Shown here: one piece after another, positions 9,190 through 17,800 of the stretch
Position numbering within the stretch: position 1 is the first letter of the stretch
Layout of the letters: every line of letters begins with the position of its first letter
Source of the DNA: Terriglobia bacterium
Lineage (GTDB): Bacteria > Acidobacteriota > Terriglobia > Bryobacterales > Bryobacteraceae
Length of the DNA stretch: 64,000 nucleotides
Assembly (NCBI GenBank): GCA_020073615.1
Contig: JAIQEX010000020.1
Location: 1-64,000 of the forward strand
Reading direction: 5' to 3'
Notes under the pieces: generated by a model
The model's input: the letters and a program-made list of their open reading frames with translations, nothing else
What the model was told of the DNA's origin: nothing
Databases searched by the model: none
Position numbers and translations under genes: made by a program

Positions 9190-10934
9190 TTGTCGTAGCC
9201 GTCGCAGCCCTGATTTTCCTGGGGTGCATCGTAAGTCCTCCGTCGCTGATGGACGACGTGGACGCGGTGCAGGCGCAGATTGCGCGCAACATGTTGCAAT
9301 CGGGCGACTGGGTGACGGCGCACCTGGACGGAATTCCCTACCTGGAAAAATCCCCGTTGAAGTACTGGATGATCGCGGTGTCCTTCATGATCTTCGGGGT
9401 GCACGACTGGGCGGCGCGGATTCCGATCGCGCTGGGGACGGTGCTGTTGTGCTGGACGACGGCGCGGTTCGGCGCGTGGGCGTTCGGGCGGCGGGCGGGC
9501 CTGTATTCGGGCATTGCGCTCGGGACCAGCGTGGGCGTGTTTCTGTTCACGCGGTTCTTGATTCCGGATGTGATTCTGACGCTAGCGATCACGGTGGCGC
9601 TATGGGGCCTGGTGCGCGCGCTGGATGAGGAGGAACGGCATCCGGGGCGGTGGGCGCTGGCGATGTGGGCGGCCATGGGGACGGGCCTGCTGCTGAAGGG
9701 GCTGATCGCCGCGGTGTTTCCCGTGGCGGCGGGGCTGTTGTACCTGTATTTCACACGGCAACTGTTCTTGCGGAAGACGTGGAAGCGGCTGAAACCAGTT
9801 ACCGGGGTGGCGCTGTTCCTGCTGATCGCGGCGCCGTGGCACGTGATGGCCACGCTGCACAATCCACCCTACCTGGATTTCACGATGCACAGCGAGAGGG
9901 GCGCGTATCACGGGTTCTTTTGGTTCTATTTCATCAACGAGCACTTACTGCGCTTTCTGAACCTGCGGTATCCGCGGGACTACAACACGGTTCCGCGGCT
10001 GTACTTCTGGCTGTTTCACCTGCTGTGGCTGTTTCCGTGGAGCGTTTATTTTCCGGCGGCAGTGCGGCTGAGCTACGGGAAGAAGGACCGGGCGTCGAGA
10101 GTGCGGCTGCTGGCGCTGTGCTGGAGCGGCTTCATCCTGGTGTTCTTCACGTTTTCGACGACGCAGGAGTACTATTCGATGCCGTGCTATCCGGCGCTGG
10201 CGCTGCTGCTGGGTGCGGCGATGGCGAGCGGGGACGGCGTGCTGCGCTGGGGCACCAAGGCGATCGCGGTAGTGGCGACGCTGGGGGCGGCAACGGTGGG
10301 AGCGATCCTGTGGATGGTGCGGGGGGTGGCGACGCCGGGGGATATCGCGTCGGCCTTGCGGCAGAATGCGGACGTGTATGCGGTATATACGCTGTCGCTG
10401 GGGCACATGTCGGACCTGACGCTGCGGTCGTTCGCGTATTTGCGGCTGCCGCTGGCGGTGGCGGGGGTGGCGCTGGCCATCGGGGCTATCGGGGCATGGC
10501 GGCACAGGGGGGTGCCGTTGGCCGCGGTGGCGGCGATGATGGTTTTGTTTTTCCATGCGGCGAGGCTGGCGCAAGGAGTGTTCGATCCGTATATGTCGTC
10601 GCGGCCGCTGGCGGAGGCGCTGCTGGAGGCGCCCGCGGGCAAACTGATTGTGGACGACCAGTACTACACGTTTTCGTCGATTTTCTTCTACACGAATCGG
10701 CGCGCGCTGTTACTGAACGGGCGGGTCAACAACCTGGAGTATGGGTCGTATGCGCCGGGCGCTCCGCAGGATGTGTTTATCGACGACCGCGAGCTCGCGC
10801 GATTGTGGGCGGGGCCGGAGCGCTACTACCTGGTAGCGGAAGGACCGAAGCTACTGCGTCTGGAGAAGCTAACCAACAAACCGTTTCACGTGAAACAATC
10901 GAGCGGCGGAAAATTCCTGGTCACCAATCAATAA
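9123..10934 (+). CDS. GT39/ArnT-like membrane glycosyltransferase
   Basis: Multi-TM ORF with DDVDAVQAQIARNML...HLDGIPYLEKSPLKYWMIAVSFMIFG motif; GTG start at 9123 inferred. Confidence 0.8.
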   Translation: MEGGDRATGSGAGSGSRARYQIIVVAVAALIFLGCIVSPPSLMDDVDAVQAQIARNMLQSGDWVTAHLDGIPYLEKSPLKYWMIAVSFMIFGVHDWAARIPIALGTVLLCWTTARFGAWAFGRRAGLYSGIALGTSVGVFLFTRFLIPDVILTLAITVALWGLVRALDEEERHPGRWALAMWAAMGTGLLLKGLIAAVFPVAAGLLYLYFTRQLFLRKTWKRLKPVTGVALFLLIAAPWHVMATLHNPPYLDFTMHSERGAYHGFFWFYFINEHLLRFLNLRYPRDYNTVPRLYFWLFHLLWLFPWSVYFPAAVRLSYGKKDRASRVRLLALCWSGFILVFFTFSTTQEYYSMPCYPALALLLGAAMASGDGVLRWGTKAIAVVATLGAATVGAILWMVRGVATPGDIASALRQNADVYAVYTLSLGHMSDLTLRSFAYLRLPLAVAGVALAIGAIGAWRHRGVPLAAVAAMMVLFFHAARLAQGVFDPYMSSRPLAEALLEAPAGKLIVDDQYYTFSSIFFYTNRRALLLNGRVNNLEYGSYAPGAPQDVFIDDRELARLWAGPERYYLVAEGPKLLRLEKLTNKPFHVKQSSGGKFLVTNQ

Positions 10935-11024
10935 AAAAGTTCTTGCCTCTGTTTTCAATCATTTGAGCAGATAAGTGGGGCATGGCGGGAGAGGGCGGAT
11001 GTTACTCTCAAGTCAGGAGAACAG

Positions 11025-11408
11025 TTGCGCGGCTTCGCGGATTTCGCGAGGCCTTTTTTTATGGGCACAACGACACTGAAATCACAAGAGAAGTCCGAAG
11101 ATAAGGCTTCCAAGAAACCCCGGGAGAGGGCATCAAAACTGACGGCGAAGAAGGCTCCCAGACCTTGCCGGGAGTGCAGCCGCTGGAACGAGATCAAGCA
11201 GAGACTTCGTGTTACCGAAGTGCTAGAGGATTCCATCGAGAAGGTGAAGAAGAAGCTTACGTCGGAGGAGTTCAAGCCGACGGTAGCCGACTATTTGAAG
11301 CTCCTGCAGGTAGAGAAGGATCTGGAGCGCGAGTTCGAGGACGGGAGTCCGAAGGAGATCGAGGTCACATGGGTCGAACCGTTAGTGACGTCCGACCCAA
11401 GCGCGTAG
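11025..11408 (+). CDS. Putative small terminase-like / DNA-packaging protein
   Basis: Small basic/coiled-coil ORF overlapping terL; SD AGGAGA 4 nt before TTG at 11025; alternative ATG at 11061. Confidence 0.55.
   Translation: MRGFADFARPFFMGTTTLKSQEKSEDKASKKPRERASKLTAKKAPRPCRECSRWNEIKQRLRVTEVLEDSIEKVKKKLTSEEFKPTVADYLKLLQVEKDLEREFEDGSPKEIEVTWVEPLVTSDPSA
11031..11060 (+). terminator. Rho-independent terminator-like hairpin in leader of virion cassette
   Basis: GGCTTCGCG-GATTT-CGCGAGGCC followed by T7. Confidence 0.75.
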
Positions 11409-12676
11409 AGATAACTTACCGCCCGTTGCCTTCACAGAAGCGGTTTCATCAACTGGATGGCCGCTTCAAGGGCTTTTCAGGACCGATTGGAAGCGGCAAG
11501 AGCCAGGCGCTCTGCCAGGAGGCTATACGGCTAAGTTACCTGAATCCGGGACGGATGGGGCTGCTGGGCGCGCCAACGTACCCAATGCTGCGAGATGCCA
11601 CGCAAGCAACGCTGTTCGAGATTCTGGAGGGAAGCAGGATCGCGTACGACCACAGTAAGGCAGAGAACGTAGTAGTTATCAAAGACACCCGTTCACGAAT
11701 ACTGTTCAGGCCGGTGGATGAGTTTGAACGGCTGCGCGGGACTAACCTGGCATGGTTCGGGCTGGACGAGTTGACTTACACGCAGGAGGAGGCGTGGCTG
11801 CGGCTGGAGGGGCGGCTGCGCGATCCCAAAGCTACGCGGCTTTGCGGATTCGCGGTGTGGACGCCGAAGGGTTACGACTGGGTGTACCGGAGGTTCATCG
11901 CCGACAAGGTGGGGGGATACCAGACGGTGCTGGCGAGGCCGTTTGAGAACCGGTACCTGCTGGACCGCATACCGGATTTCTACGACCACCTGAAGGACAG
12001 TTACGACCAGAAGTTTTATGAGCAGGAAGCGCTGGGGTCGTATCTGAACATGACCGGCGGGACGGTGTACAGCACATTCTCGCGGGGCACACATATCACG
12101 GAGTTGAGCGTACTGCCGCATTTACCGCTGTTCTGGACGATGGATTTCAACGTGGATCCGATGAGCTCGCTGATTGTGCAGATGGCGTACGGGAAGGTGC
12201 GGGTGCTGGACGAGATCGTGCTGCGGAATGCCACCACGAACGAGGCGTGCGAGGAGTTTCTGAAGCGGTATCCGAAGCACGATGCGGGGGTGGTGGTATA
12301 CGGGGACGCTTCGGGATTCCACAACCAGACGACGGGGGCGTCGGATTACGAGATGGTGCGGGAATACTTTCAGATCCACTCGACGACGCCGGTGCAGTAC
12401 CGGGTACCGAAGTCGAATCCCAGCGTACGGGAGCGCATCAACCTGACCAATGCGAGGCTGCTTTCGGCGGCGGGGGAGGTTGGGCTGGCGGTGGACAAGA
12501 AGTGCAAGGAGCTGATCAAAGACTTCGAGCAGGTGGCCTATAAGGCCGAGACGAACCTGATCGACAAGGACCGGGACCGGCTGCGGACCCATCTGTCGGA
12601 TGCGCTGGGGTATCTGTTGTGGCAGGAGTGCCGGGCGCTTCCGGTGGTGGGGGAGAGGCCGCAGAGGTTGTTCTAG
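11369..12676 (+). CDS. terL: Terminase large subunit
   Basis: Walker A-like GPIGSGKS, Walker B-like LAWFGLDEL, nuclease-like FWTMDFNVDPMSS and GDASG. Confidence 0.9.
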   Translation: MGRTVSDVRPKRVEITYRPLPSQKRFHQLDGRFKGFSGPIGSGKSQALCQEAIRLSYLNPGRMGLLGAPTYPMLRDATQATLFEILEGSRIAYDHSKAENVVVIKDTRSRILFRPVDEFERLRGTNLAWFGLDELTYTQEEAWLRLEGRLRDPKATRLCGFAVWTPKGYDWVYRRFIADKVGGYQTVLARPFENRYLLDRIPDFYDHLKDSYDQKFYEQEALGSYLNMTGGTVYSTFSRGTHITELSVLPHLPLFWTMDFNVDPMSSLIVQMAYGKVRVLDEIVLRNATTNEACEEFLKRYPKHDAGVVVYGDASGFHNQTTGASDYEMVREYFQIHSTTPVQYRVPKSNPSVRERINLTNARLLSAAGEVGLAVDKKCKELIKDFEQVAYKAETNLIDKDRDRLRTHLSDALGYLLWQECRALPVVGERPQRLF

Positions 12677-12709
12677 GGAGCGACCGGGGGCGCGGAGGAG
12701 AAAACATTG

Positions 12710-12795
12710 TTCACCGCCGAGACGCAGAGACGCCGAGGAAAAGCAGGTAAGGCAAGTCACGCCCGTTCTCGGCGCCTCCGCCTCTCGGCGGTGAA
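12710..12795. repeat. Palindromic MITE/REP-like element
   Basis: 28-nt arms TTCACCGCCGAGACGCAGAGACGCCGAG / CTCGGCGCCTCCGCCTCTCGGCGGTGAA with 3 mismatches. Confidence 0.75.
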
Positions 12796-12866
12796 TAAAG
12801 AACGCTGAGGGCGCAGAGGAAGCAGAGAAGGCGGGCGGGGGAGCGAAGGGGACGACGGAATTGAGT

Positions 12867-14243
12867 ATGGAAAACATCAACCGGGAGCATCCGGAGTATG
12901 TCGCGCGCAAGGCGATGTGGAGACAGTACAAAGACCTGTACGCGGGCGGCGAACAGTTGCGGGCGAGTGCCGCGGAATACCTGGTGCGGAGACATAAGGA
13001 GCCGGGGGAGGTGTACCAGGAACGGCTGAACCGGGTGTTCTACCAGAACTACATCGGCTCGATCATCGACTGGTATTCGGCGACACTGATGCGGCGCGAG
13101 CCGGTGCTGCTGTTTGAGGGGAGCGACGCGGCGGCGAAGGGGTTCTACAACGTGCTGGGGGAGGACTGCGACCTGAAAGGGACGAATCTCAGCGAGTTTT
13201 TCCGGCAGCGGTTCGTGGAGATGGCGGTGTGCGGGAGCAGTTACATCGTGGTGGACTTTCCGCGTGGGGGAGGCGGGGACAGGCCGGCGCCGCTGACACG
13301 GGCGGAAGAGGACGCCTCGGGCAGATCGCGGGCGTACCTGGTGGATTACGGGCCGGACGAGGTCATCAACTGGAGCTACGACCAGACGGGCGGGCTGGAA
13401 TGGGCGGTGATCCGGACGTCGTGCCTGCAGCAGTCGAAGGTGACGGACGCGAAGTGGGAGAAGGAGACGCGATGGATTTACTACGATCGCGAAAACTTCC
13501 AGGTATTCCGGAAGAGGCGCGAGGAGAGCGCGATCGAGCTGGTGGACGAAGGGCGGCACGGCCTGGCGGCGCTACGGCGGGTGCCGATGTTTCAGATGAA
13601 GGTGAGCGAGGGGCTGTGGCTGATGAACAAGTCGGCGCTGCTGCAGATGGAGCACTTCAACAAATCGAATGCGCTTTCGTGGGCGCTGACGATGGGGCTG
13701 TTCGCGACCCCGGTCGTATATTCGGACCGCGAATGGAACCAGATTGTGGGCGAATCCTATTACATCCAACTGGGGCCCAACGATAAGTTCGGGTGGACGG
13801 AGCCGGAGGGAAAGGTCTACCAGATCGCGGCGGACAACCTGGTGCAGCTCAAGGACGAGATTTACCGGGTTTGCTACCTGATGAACCAGGCGGGGAGCTC
13901 GAGCGGACTGAACCAGTCGGGGCTGAGCAAGCAGATGGATTTCGCGACGACGCAGGAGGTACTGCGGGCGTACGGCGATGCGGTGAAGGAGAGCCTGAAG
14001 CAGGTGTTGTGGGCGATCGCGGCGGCGCGGCAGGACGGGGTATCGATCGACGTACAGGGGCTGGACGAGTTCGACATCAACGCGCTGGGCGGGGAGTTGG
14101 ACGATGCCAAGAAGCTGCTGGATCTGGGGATCGGGTCGGAGACGCTGAAGAAGCAGGTGTTCAAGAAGCTGGCGTTCAAGTACCTGTGCGACGCACGGCA
14201 GGAGATTAAGAACAGGGTGGCGGAAGAGATCGACGGGGGGTGA
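12867..14243 (+). CDS. Phage portal protein (DUF4055-like)
   Basis: Position after TerL; NYIGSIIDWYSATLMRREPVL and SSGLNQSGLSKQMDFATTQEVLRAYGDAVK regions typical of DUF4055 portals. Confidence 0.75.
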   Translation: MENINREHPEYVARKAMWRQYKDLYAGGEQLRASAAEYLVRRHKEPGEVYQERLNRVFYQNYIGSIIDWYSATLMRREPVLLFEGSDAAAKGFYNVLGEDCDLKGTNLSEFFRQRFVEMAVCGSSYIVVDFPRGGGGDRPAPLTRAEEDASGRSRAYLVDYGPDEVINWSYDQTGGLEWAVIRTSCLQQSKVTDAKWEKETRWIYYDRENFQVFRKRREESAIELVDEGRHGLAALRRVPMFQMKVSEGLWLMNKSALLQMEHFNKSNALSWALTMGLFATPVVYSDREWNQIVGESYYIQLGPNDKFGWTEPEGKVYQIAADNLVQLKDEIYRVCYLMNQAGSSSGLNQSGLSKQMDFATTQEVLRAYGDAVKESLKQVLWAIAAARQDGVSIDVQGLDEFDINALGGELDDAKKLLDLGIGSETLKKQVFKKLAFKYLCDARQEIKNRVAEEIDGG

Positions 14244-14250
14244 GAAGACA

Positions 14251-14372
14251 GGGGCCGGGGGCCAGGGGCCAGGGGCTGGGGGCCAGGGGCCAGGGGCCGG
14301 GGGCCGGGGGCCGGGGGAAGGTGGCCTTCGGCTGCTTTTTTTGGGCTCGCTGCGCTCGCGGGGGGCCGGGTG
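14251..14372 (+). repeat. G-rich heptamer tandem repeat (GGGGCCA/G)n plus TTGGGCTCGCTGCGCTCGCGGGG tail, copy A
   Basis: Directly read; begins just after portal stop codon. Confidence 0.85.
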
Positions 14373-14401
14373 GAATCAAGAGTAGGGAAGACAGGAGAGT
14401 T

Positions 14402-14953
14402 ATGGACGGAATCGACATTCAAGGGATCGTGCGGCAGGCGATCCAGGAGTTCGTGAACAACGAGCAGGCGAAGAATGAGCCGGCGCACAGGGCGGAACTG
14501 GTTGAAGAGCGCAAGCGGAGAGAGCAACTGGAGCGCCGGATGAACGAATTGGTGGCGGAGAACAAGCACAGCCGGCAGGTGGCGGCGGAAGCGGAACGAG
14601 GGTCGGCGGTGAGGGCGGAATTGCAGCGGCTGGGCGTGGCCAAGATCGACCTGGCGTTCAAGGCAGTACAGGACGGGATCGTGCGCACGGAGGATGGGCG
14701 GCTGGTGGCCAAGGGCGAGAGCGGGGAGATGCCGGTGAAGGAATATCTCACGGCGTTCGTCAACGAGAATCCGGAATTTTTGCCGGCGCGCATCGCGGGG
14801 GGGACCGGGATGACGGCGACCCTGAAGGCCCCGGCAACGGGACGGGAGACGGTGAGCATGGAACAGATCCGTCCGGGGATGAGCGCGGAAGAGATGCAGC
14901 GGGTACGAGAGGAAATCGTGCGCGTAGCGTCGCAGACCCTGAAGGGCCTGTAG
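14402..14953 (+). CDS. Putative capsid scaffold protein
   Basis: Charged coiled-coil protein between portal and capsid genes (EERKRREQLERRMNELVAENKH...). Confidence 0.6.
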   Translation: MDGIDIQGIVRQAIQEFVNNEQAKNEPAHRAELVEERKRREQLERRMNELVAENKHSRQVAAEAERGSAVRAELQRLGVAKIDLAFKAVQDGIVRTEDGRLVAKGESGEMPVKEYLTAFVNENPEFLPARIAGGTGMTATLKAPATGRETVSMEQIRPGMSAEEMQRVREEIVRVASQTLKGL

Positions 14954-15040
14954 AGAAGTACCGGCGCTAAGAGGGAACCGGCGGAAGGGCCGCCGGCGCT
15001 AGTGGCGGCGGCAAGAACAACCAAGAAAGAAGGAGAAAAG

Positions 15041-15952
15041 ATGGCAGCAATAACCTCAACAAACGTCGCTAACGCGATCGTGAAGCTGGTGGCGGCGGAC
15101 GCATTGCCGGTGCTGGTAGGAAACCTGGTGATGGGGAACCTGGTGAATCGGGATTACGAGCCGGTGCTGGCGCAGGCCGGCGACACGATAAACGTGCCGA
15201 TTCCGCCCGTGATGGTGGCCAACAACATCCTGGAAGGCGGGACGGTGCAGACGCAGAATCCGAGTCTGGGGAACGCGCAGATCGTGCTGAACACGCACGC
15301 GGAGGCGACGTTCCAGATTCCGGACGTGACCAAGGTGCTGGCGGTTCCGGATCTGTTGAAGATCTACATGCAACCGGCGGTGGCGGCGATCGCGCAGAGA
15401 GTGGAGAGCGATCTACTGAGTCTGTACGCGGGATTCACGGCGAACGCCGCGGTGGGAACGCCGGGGACGCCGATCACGGAAGCGACGATCGACGCGGCGG
15501 AAACGGCGCTGTTTCTGTCGAAGATTCCGCCGAGCGAGCAGAAGTTCATGGTGGTGGATGCGGCGACGTATTCGACGTGGCGGCAGATCCCGCGGTTCAG
15601 CGAATTCCAGACCGCGGGGGACGCGGGGCTACGGGCGATCGTGGACGGGACGGTGGGGAAGGTGAAAGACTTCTTCGTGTTCCGTTCGCAATTCGTGCCG
15701 AAGACGGGGAGCACCCCGGTAACGACGCACAACATTGCGTTCGCGAAGGACGGTCTGGGGCTGGTGATCCGGCGGCTGCCGCAACCGCTGCCGGGGACGG
15801 GCGCCATTGCGGAGTATGCCGAGCTGGGCAACTTCGGGATGCGCGTGGTGATGAGCTACCAGCCGAACACACTGGCCCAACAGTTCACGGTGGATATTCT
15901 GTACGGCTGCGGCGTGCTGCGGAATGCGTCGGGCGTGCAGGTGAATACGTAG
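15041..15952 (+). CDS. Major capsid protein (P22-coat/HK97-fold like)
   Basis: 303-aa structural protein with AGDTINVPIPP and GNFGMRVVMSYQPNTLAQQFTVDILYGCGVLR; strong SD aaggagaa. Confidence 0.75.
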   Translation: MAAITSTNVANAIVKLVAADALPVLVGNLVMGNLVNRDYEPVLAQAGDTINVPIPPVMVANNILEGGTVQTQNPSLGNAQIVLNTHAEATFQIPDVTKVLAVPDLLKIYMQPAVAAIAQRVESDLLSLYAGFTANAAVGTPGTPITEATIDAAETALFLSKIPPSEQKFMVVDAATYSTWRQIPRFSEFQTAGDAGLRAIVDGTVGKVKDFFVFRSQFVPKTGSTPVTTHNIAFAKDGLGLVIRRLPQPLPGTGAIAEYAELGNFGMRVVMSYQPNTLAQQFTVDILYGCGVLRNASGVQVNT

Positions 15953-16063
15953 GGGCCAGGGGCCAGGGGCCGGGGGCCGGGGGCCGGGGGAGTGTTGGGC
16001 CCTTCGGGCCCGGCTTCCTTTGGGCTCGCTGCGCTCGCGGGGTTGGGGGCCGGGCTTCCGGCG
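15952..16063 (+). repeat. G-rich heptamer tandem repeat plus TTTGGGCTCGCTGCGCTCGCGGGG tail, copy B
   Basis: Same composite as 14251-14372; starts within the capsid stop codon; contains GGGCCCTTCGGGCCC hairpin. Confidence 0.85.
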
Positions 16064-16092
16064 CCAAGAGCTCGGACATTTATAGCAGGGGC

Positions 16093-16186
16093 AATTCGGG
16101 GACAGGCAACGAAATTCCGCGGCGCGGGCTTTTTTTGTTTTCTTTTGGATTTCGTGGCGCGGAATTTCGAAGCCAGTCCCCGAATT
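16093..16186. repeat. Long inverted-repeat element (REP/RAYT-hairpin-like)
   Basis: 29-nt arms AATTCGGGGACAGGCAACGAAATTCCGCG / CGCGGAATTTCGAAGCCAGTCCCCGAATT with 3 mismatches. Confidence 0.75.
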
Positions 16187-16205
16187 GAGAAAGAGGAGGA
16201 CGAGG

Positions 16206-16532
16206 ATGGATTTGAAGCTGTATTACCAGAAGATTCGTGACGTGGAAGCGAAGATCGTGGAGGCGTTTCCGGTGGTGGTGAGCCGGGAGACGGGGGACGG
16301 CGGCAAGGAAGGAATGCTGACGGAGACGACGCGGGCGATCGCCGCGAAGATGATCGCGGATGGAGCGGCGCGGCTGGCGAAGCCGGAGGAAGTGAAGGCG
16401 TTTCAGGAAGGGCGGGCGGAGGCGGTGCGGCTGGTGGAAGAGGCGGCAGCCGCGGCGAAGGTGCAGTTCACCATGTTTCCGACGTCGGAACTGAGCAGGC
16501 TGAGAGGCGCATTGCGGCCAGCGAAGGATTAG
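16206..16532 (+). CDS. Small virion-cassette protein (unknown)
   Basis: 108-aa ORF with SD gaggag, collinear with cassette. Confidence 0.6.
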   Translation: MDLKLYYQKIRDVEAKIVEAFPVVVSRETGDGGKEGMLTETTRAIAAKMIADGAARLAKPEEVKAFQEGRAEAVRLVEEAAAAAKVQFTMFPTSELSRLRGALRPAKD

Positions 16533-16540
16533 GCGGGGTC

Positions 16541-17302
16541 ATGGCTCTTTTCACAGACGGAGCGATATCGGGCATAGAAGATCTTACGGCGCAGGACTCG
16601 CAACTACTGAATGTGGCGAGCACGGAGGGGATCGACGTGACGCAGAAGCTGGCGGCGGCGCAAGAGGAGATCGGGCTGGAGATGCACACGCTGCTGACGA
16701 GGCTGAGCGGCATGGACCAACAGTTCTGGCTGGCCGCGCAACCGGACCTGGAGAGCGTGGTGGTGACGCCGGCACTGAGGCTGTGGCACACGTTCCGAGC
16801 TTTGGAGTTGGTGTACAGCGATGCGTACAACAGCCAGTTGAACGACCGGTACGCGGGGAAGCGGGACCAGTTCCACAAGATGGCGAAGTGGGCGTACGAG
16901 AAGCTGGTGGAGACGGGGATCGGGCTGGCATGGCTGCCGGTGGCGCGGGCGGCGACCCCGGTGGTGGCGGCGGCGCCGGGCAGCGTGCCGGACGGGACGT
17001 ACTACGTGAGCATGACGTGGACGAACCGCAACGGCGAAGAAGGGGCGGCGGCGATACCGGCGGCGATCACGGTTGCGGGGAGCACCTTCCTGGTGCAGCC
17101 CGGGGAAGCGCCGCGGAACGCGACCGGATGGAACGTGTACGTGGGCGAGGATCCGGGGGCGATGTCGCTGAAGAGCGAGGCGCCGATGGCACCGGAAGAG
17201 AGCTGGCAGGCGGGCGAATGGAAGACGGGAGGCCGGGCGCCAGGCTGCGGGCAATCGCCGAGCTACATGAAACCGGTGCCGCGGGTGATCCAGAGGGGCT
17301 GA
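16541..17302 (+). CDS. Putative head-tail connector/adaptor with C-terminal Fn3/Ig-like domain
   Basis: N-terminal helical part; C-terminal GTYYVSMTWTNRNGEEGAAAIPAAITV...NATGWNVYVGEDPG beta-domain. Confidence 0.55.
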   Translation: MALFTDGAISGIEDLTAQDSQLLNVASTEGIDVTQKLAAAQEEIGLEMHTLLTRLSGMDQQFWLAAQPDLESVVVTPALRLWHTFRALELVYSDAYNSQLNDRYAGKRDQFHKMAKWAYEKLVETGIGLAWLPVARAATPVVAAAPGSVPDGTYYVSMTWTNRNGEEGAAAIPAAITVAGSTFLVQPGEAPRNATGWNVYVGEDPGAMSLKSEAPMAPEESWQAGEWKTGGRAPGCGQSPSYMKPVPRVIQRG

Positions 17303-17799
17303 TGACGAAAAAGATCGGGAGCGCAATCACGGCCAAGGTCATTCAACGGATTACGGGTCCGGGGGGAGTGAACGCGGGACTGGGGGCACTGGAGCTGCCG
17401 GGGCAGGCGGCGGGCGGGCTGGATGCGGGCCAGGTGCGGTCGCAGAACGTGGCGGCGGACGTGGCGGAGCGCAGCGGGACGGCGCAGTATCCGGCGGCGA
17501 ACGTGTACTGCGAAAAGATCGTGAACAGCCTGGAGGAAAAGTTCCGCACGTTTTCGGGAAGCGTGCAAATGGCGATTGAGGTGCGGCATTCGCAGGACCG
17601 TCTGGAGGGCCTGGAAGACGCCGTGGAGCTATACGCGGACGCGGTGATGCAGGTGCTGAACGCGGGGCGGGGCGATTGGGGCGACGGCATGTTTTACGGC
17701 GGTGAATACCAGGTGTCGTTTGGGGCCGTGAAGCACGGGGGGAAGAACTTCATCCAGGCGGCCAAAATCACATTCGAGATTGGAGTGAGCAGGAACTAG
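17302..17799 (+). CDS. Putative tail completion/terminator protein
   Basis: TGATG overlap with previous gene; FSGSVQMAIEVRHSQDRLEGLEDAVELYADAVMQVL; position before tail tube. Confidence 0.5.
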   Translation: MTKKIGSAITAKVIQRITGPGGVNAGLGALELPGQAAGGLDAGQVRSQNVAADVAERSGTAQYPAANVYCEKIVNSLEEKFRTFSGSVQMAIEVRHSQDRLEGLEDAVELYADAVMQVLNAGRGDWGDGMFYGGEYQVSFGAVKHGGKNFIQAAKITFEIGVSRN

Positions 17800-17800
17800 T

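Noticed and set aside
8304-10934. 876-aa ORF as one protein
   Set aside because: First part is out-of-frame asnB; real glycosyltransferase begins near 9123.
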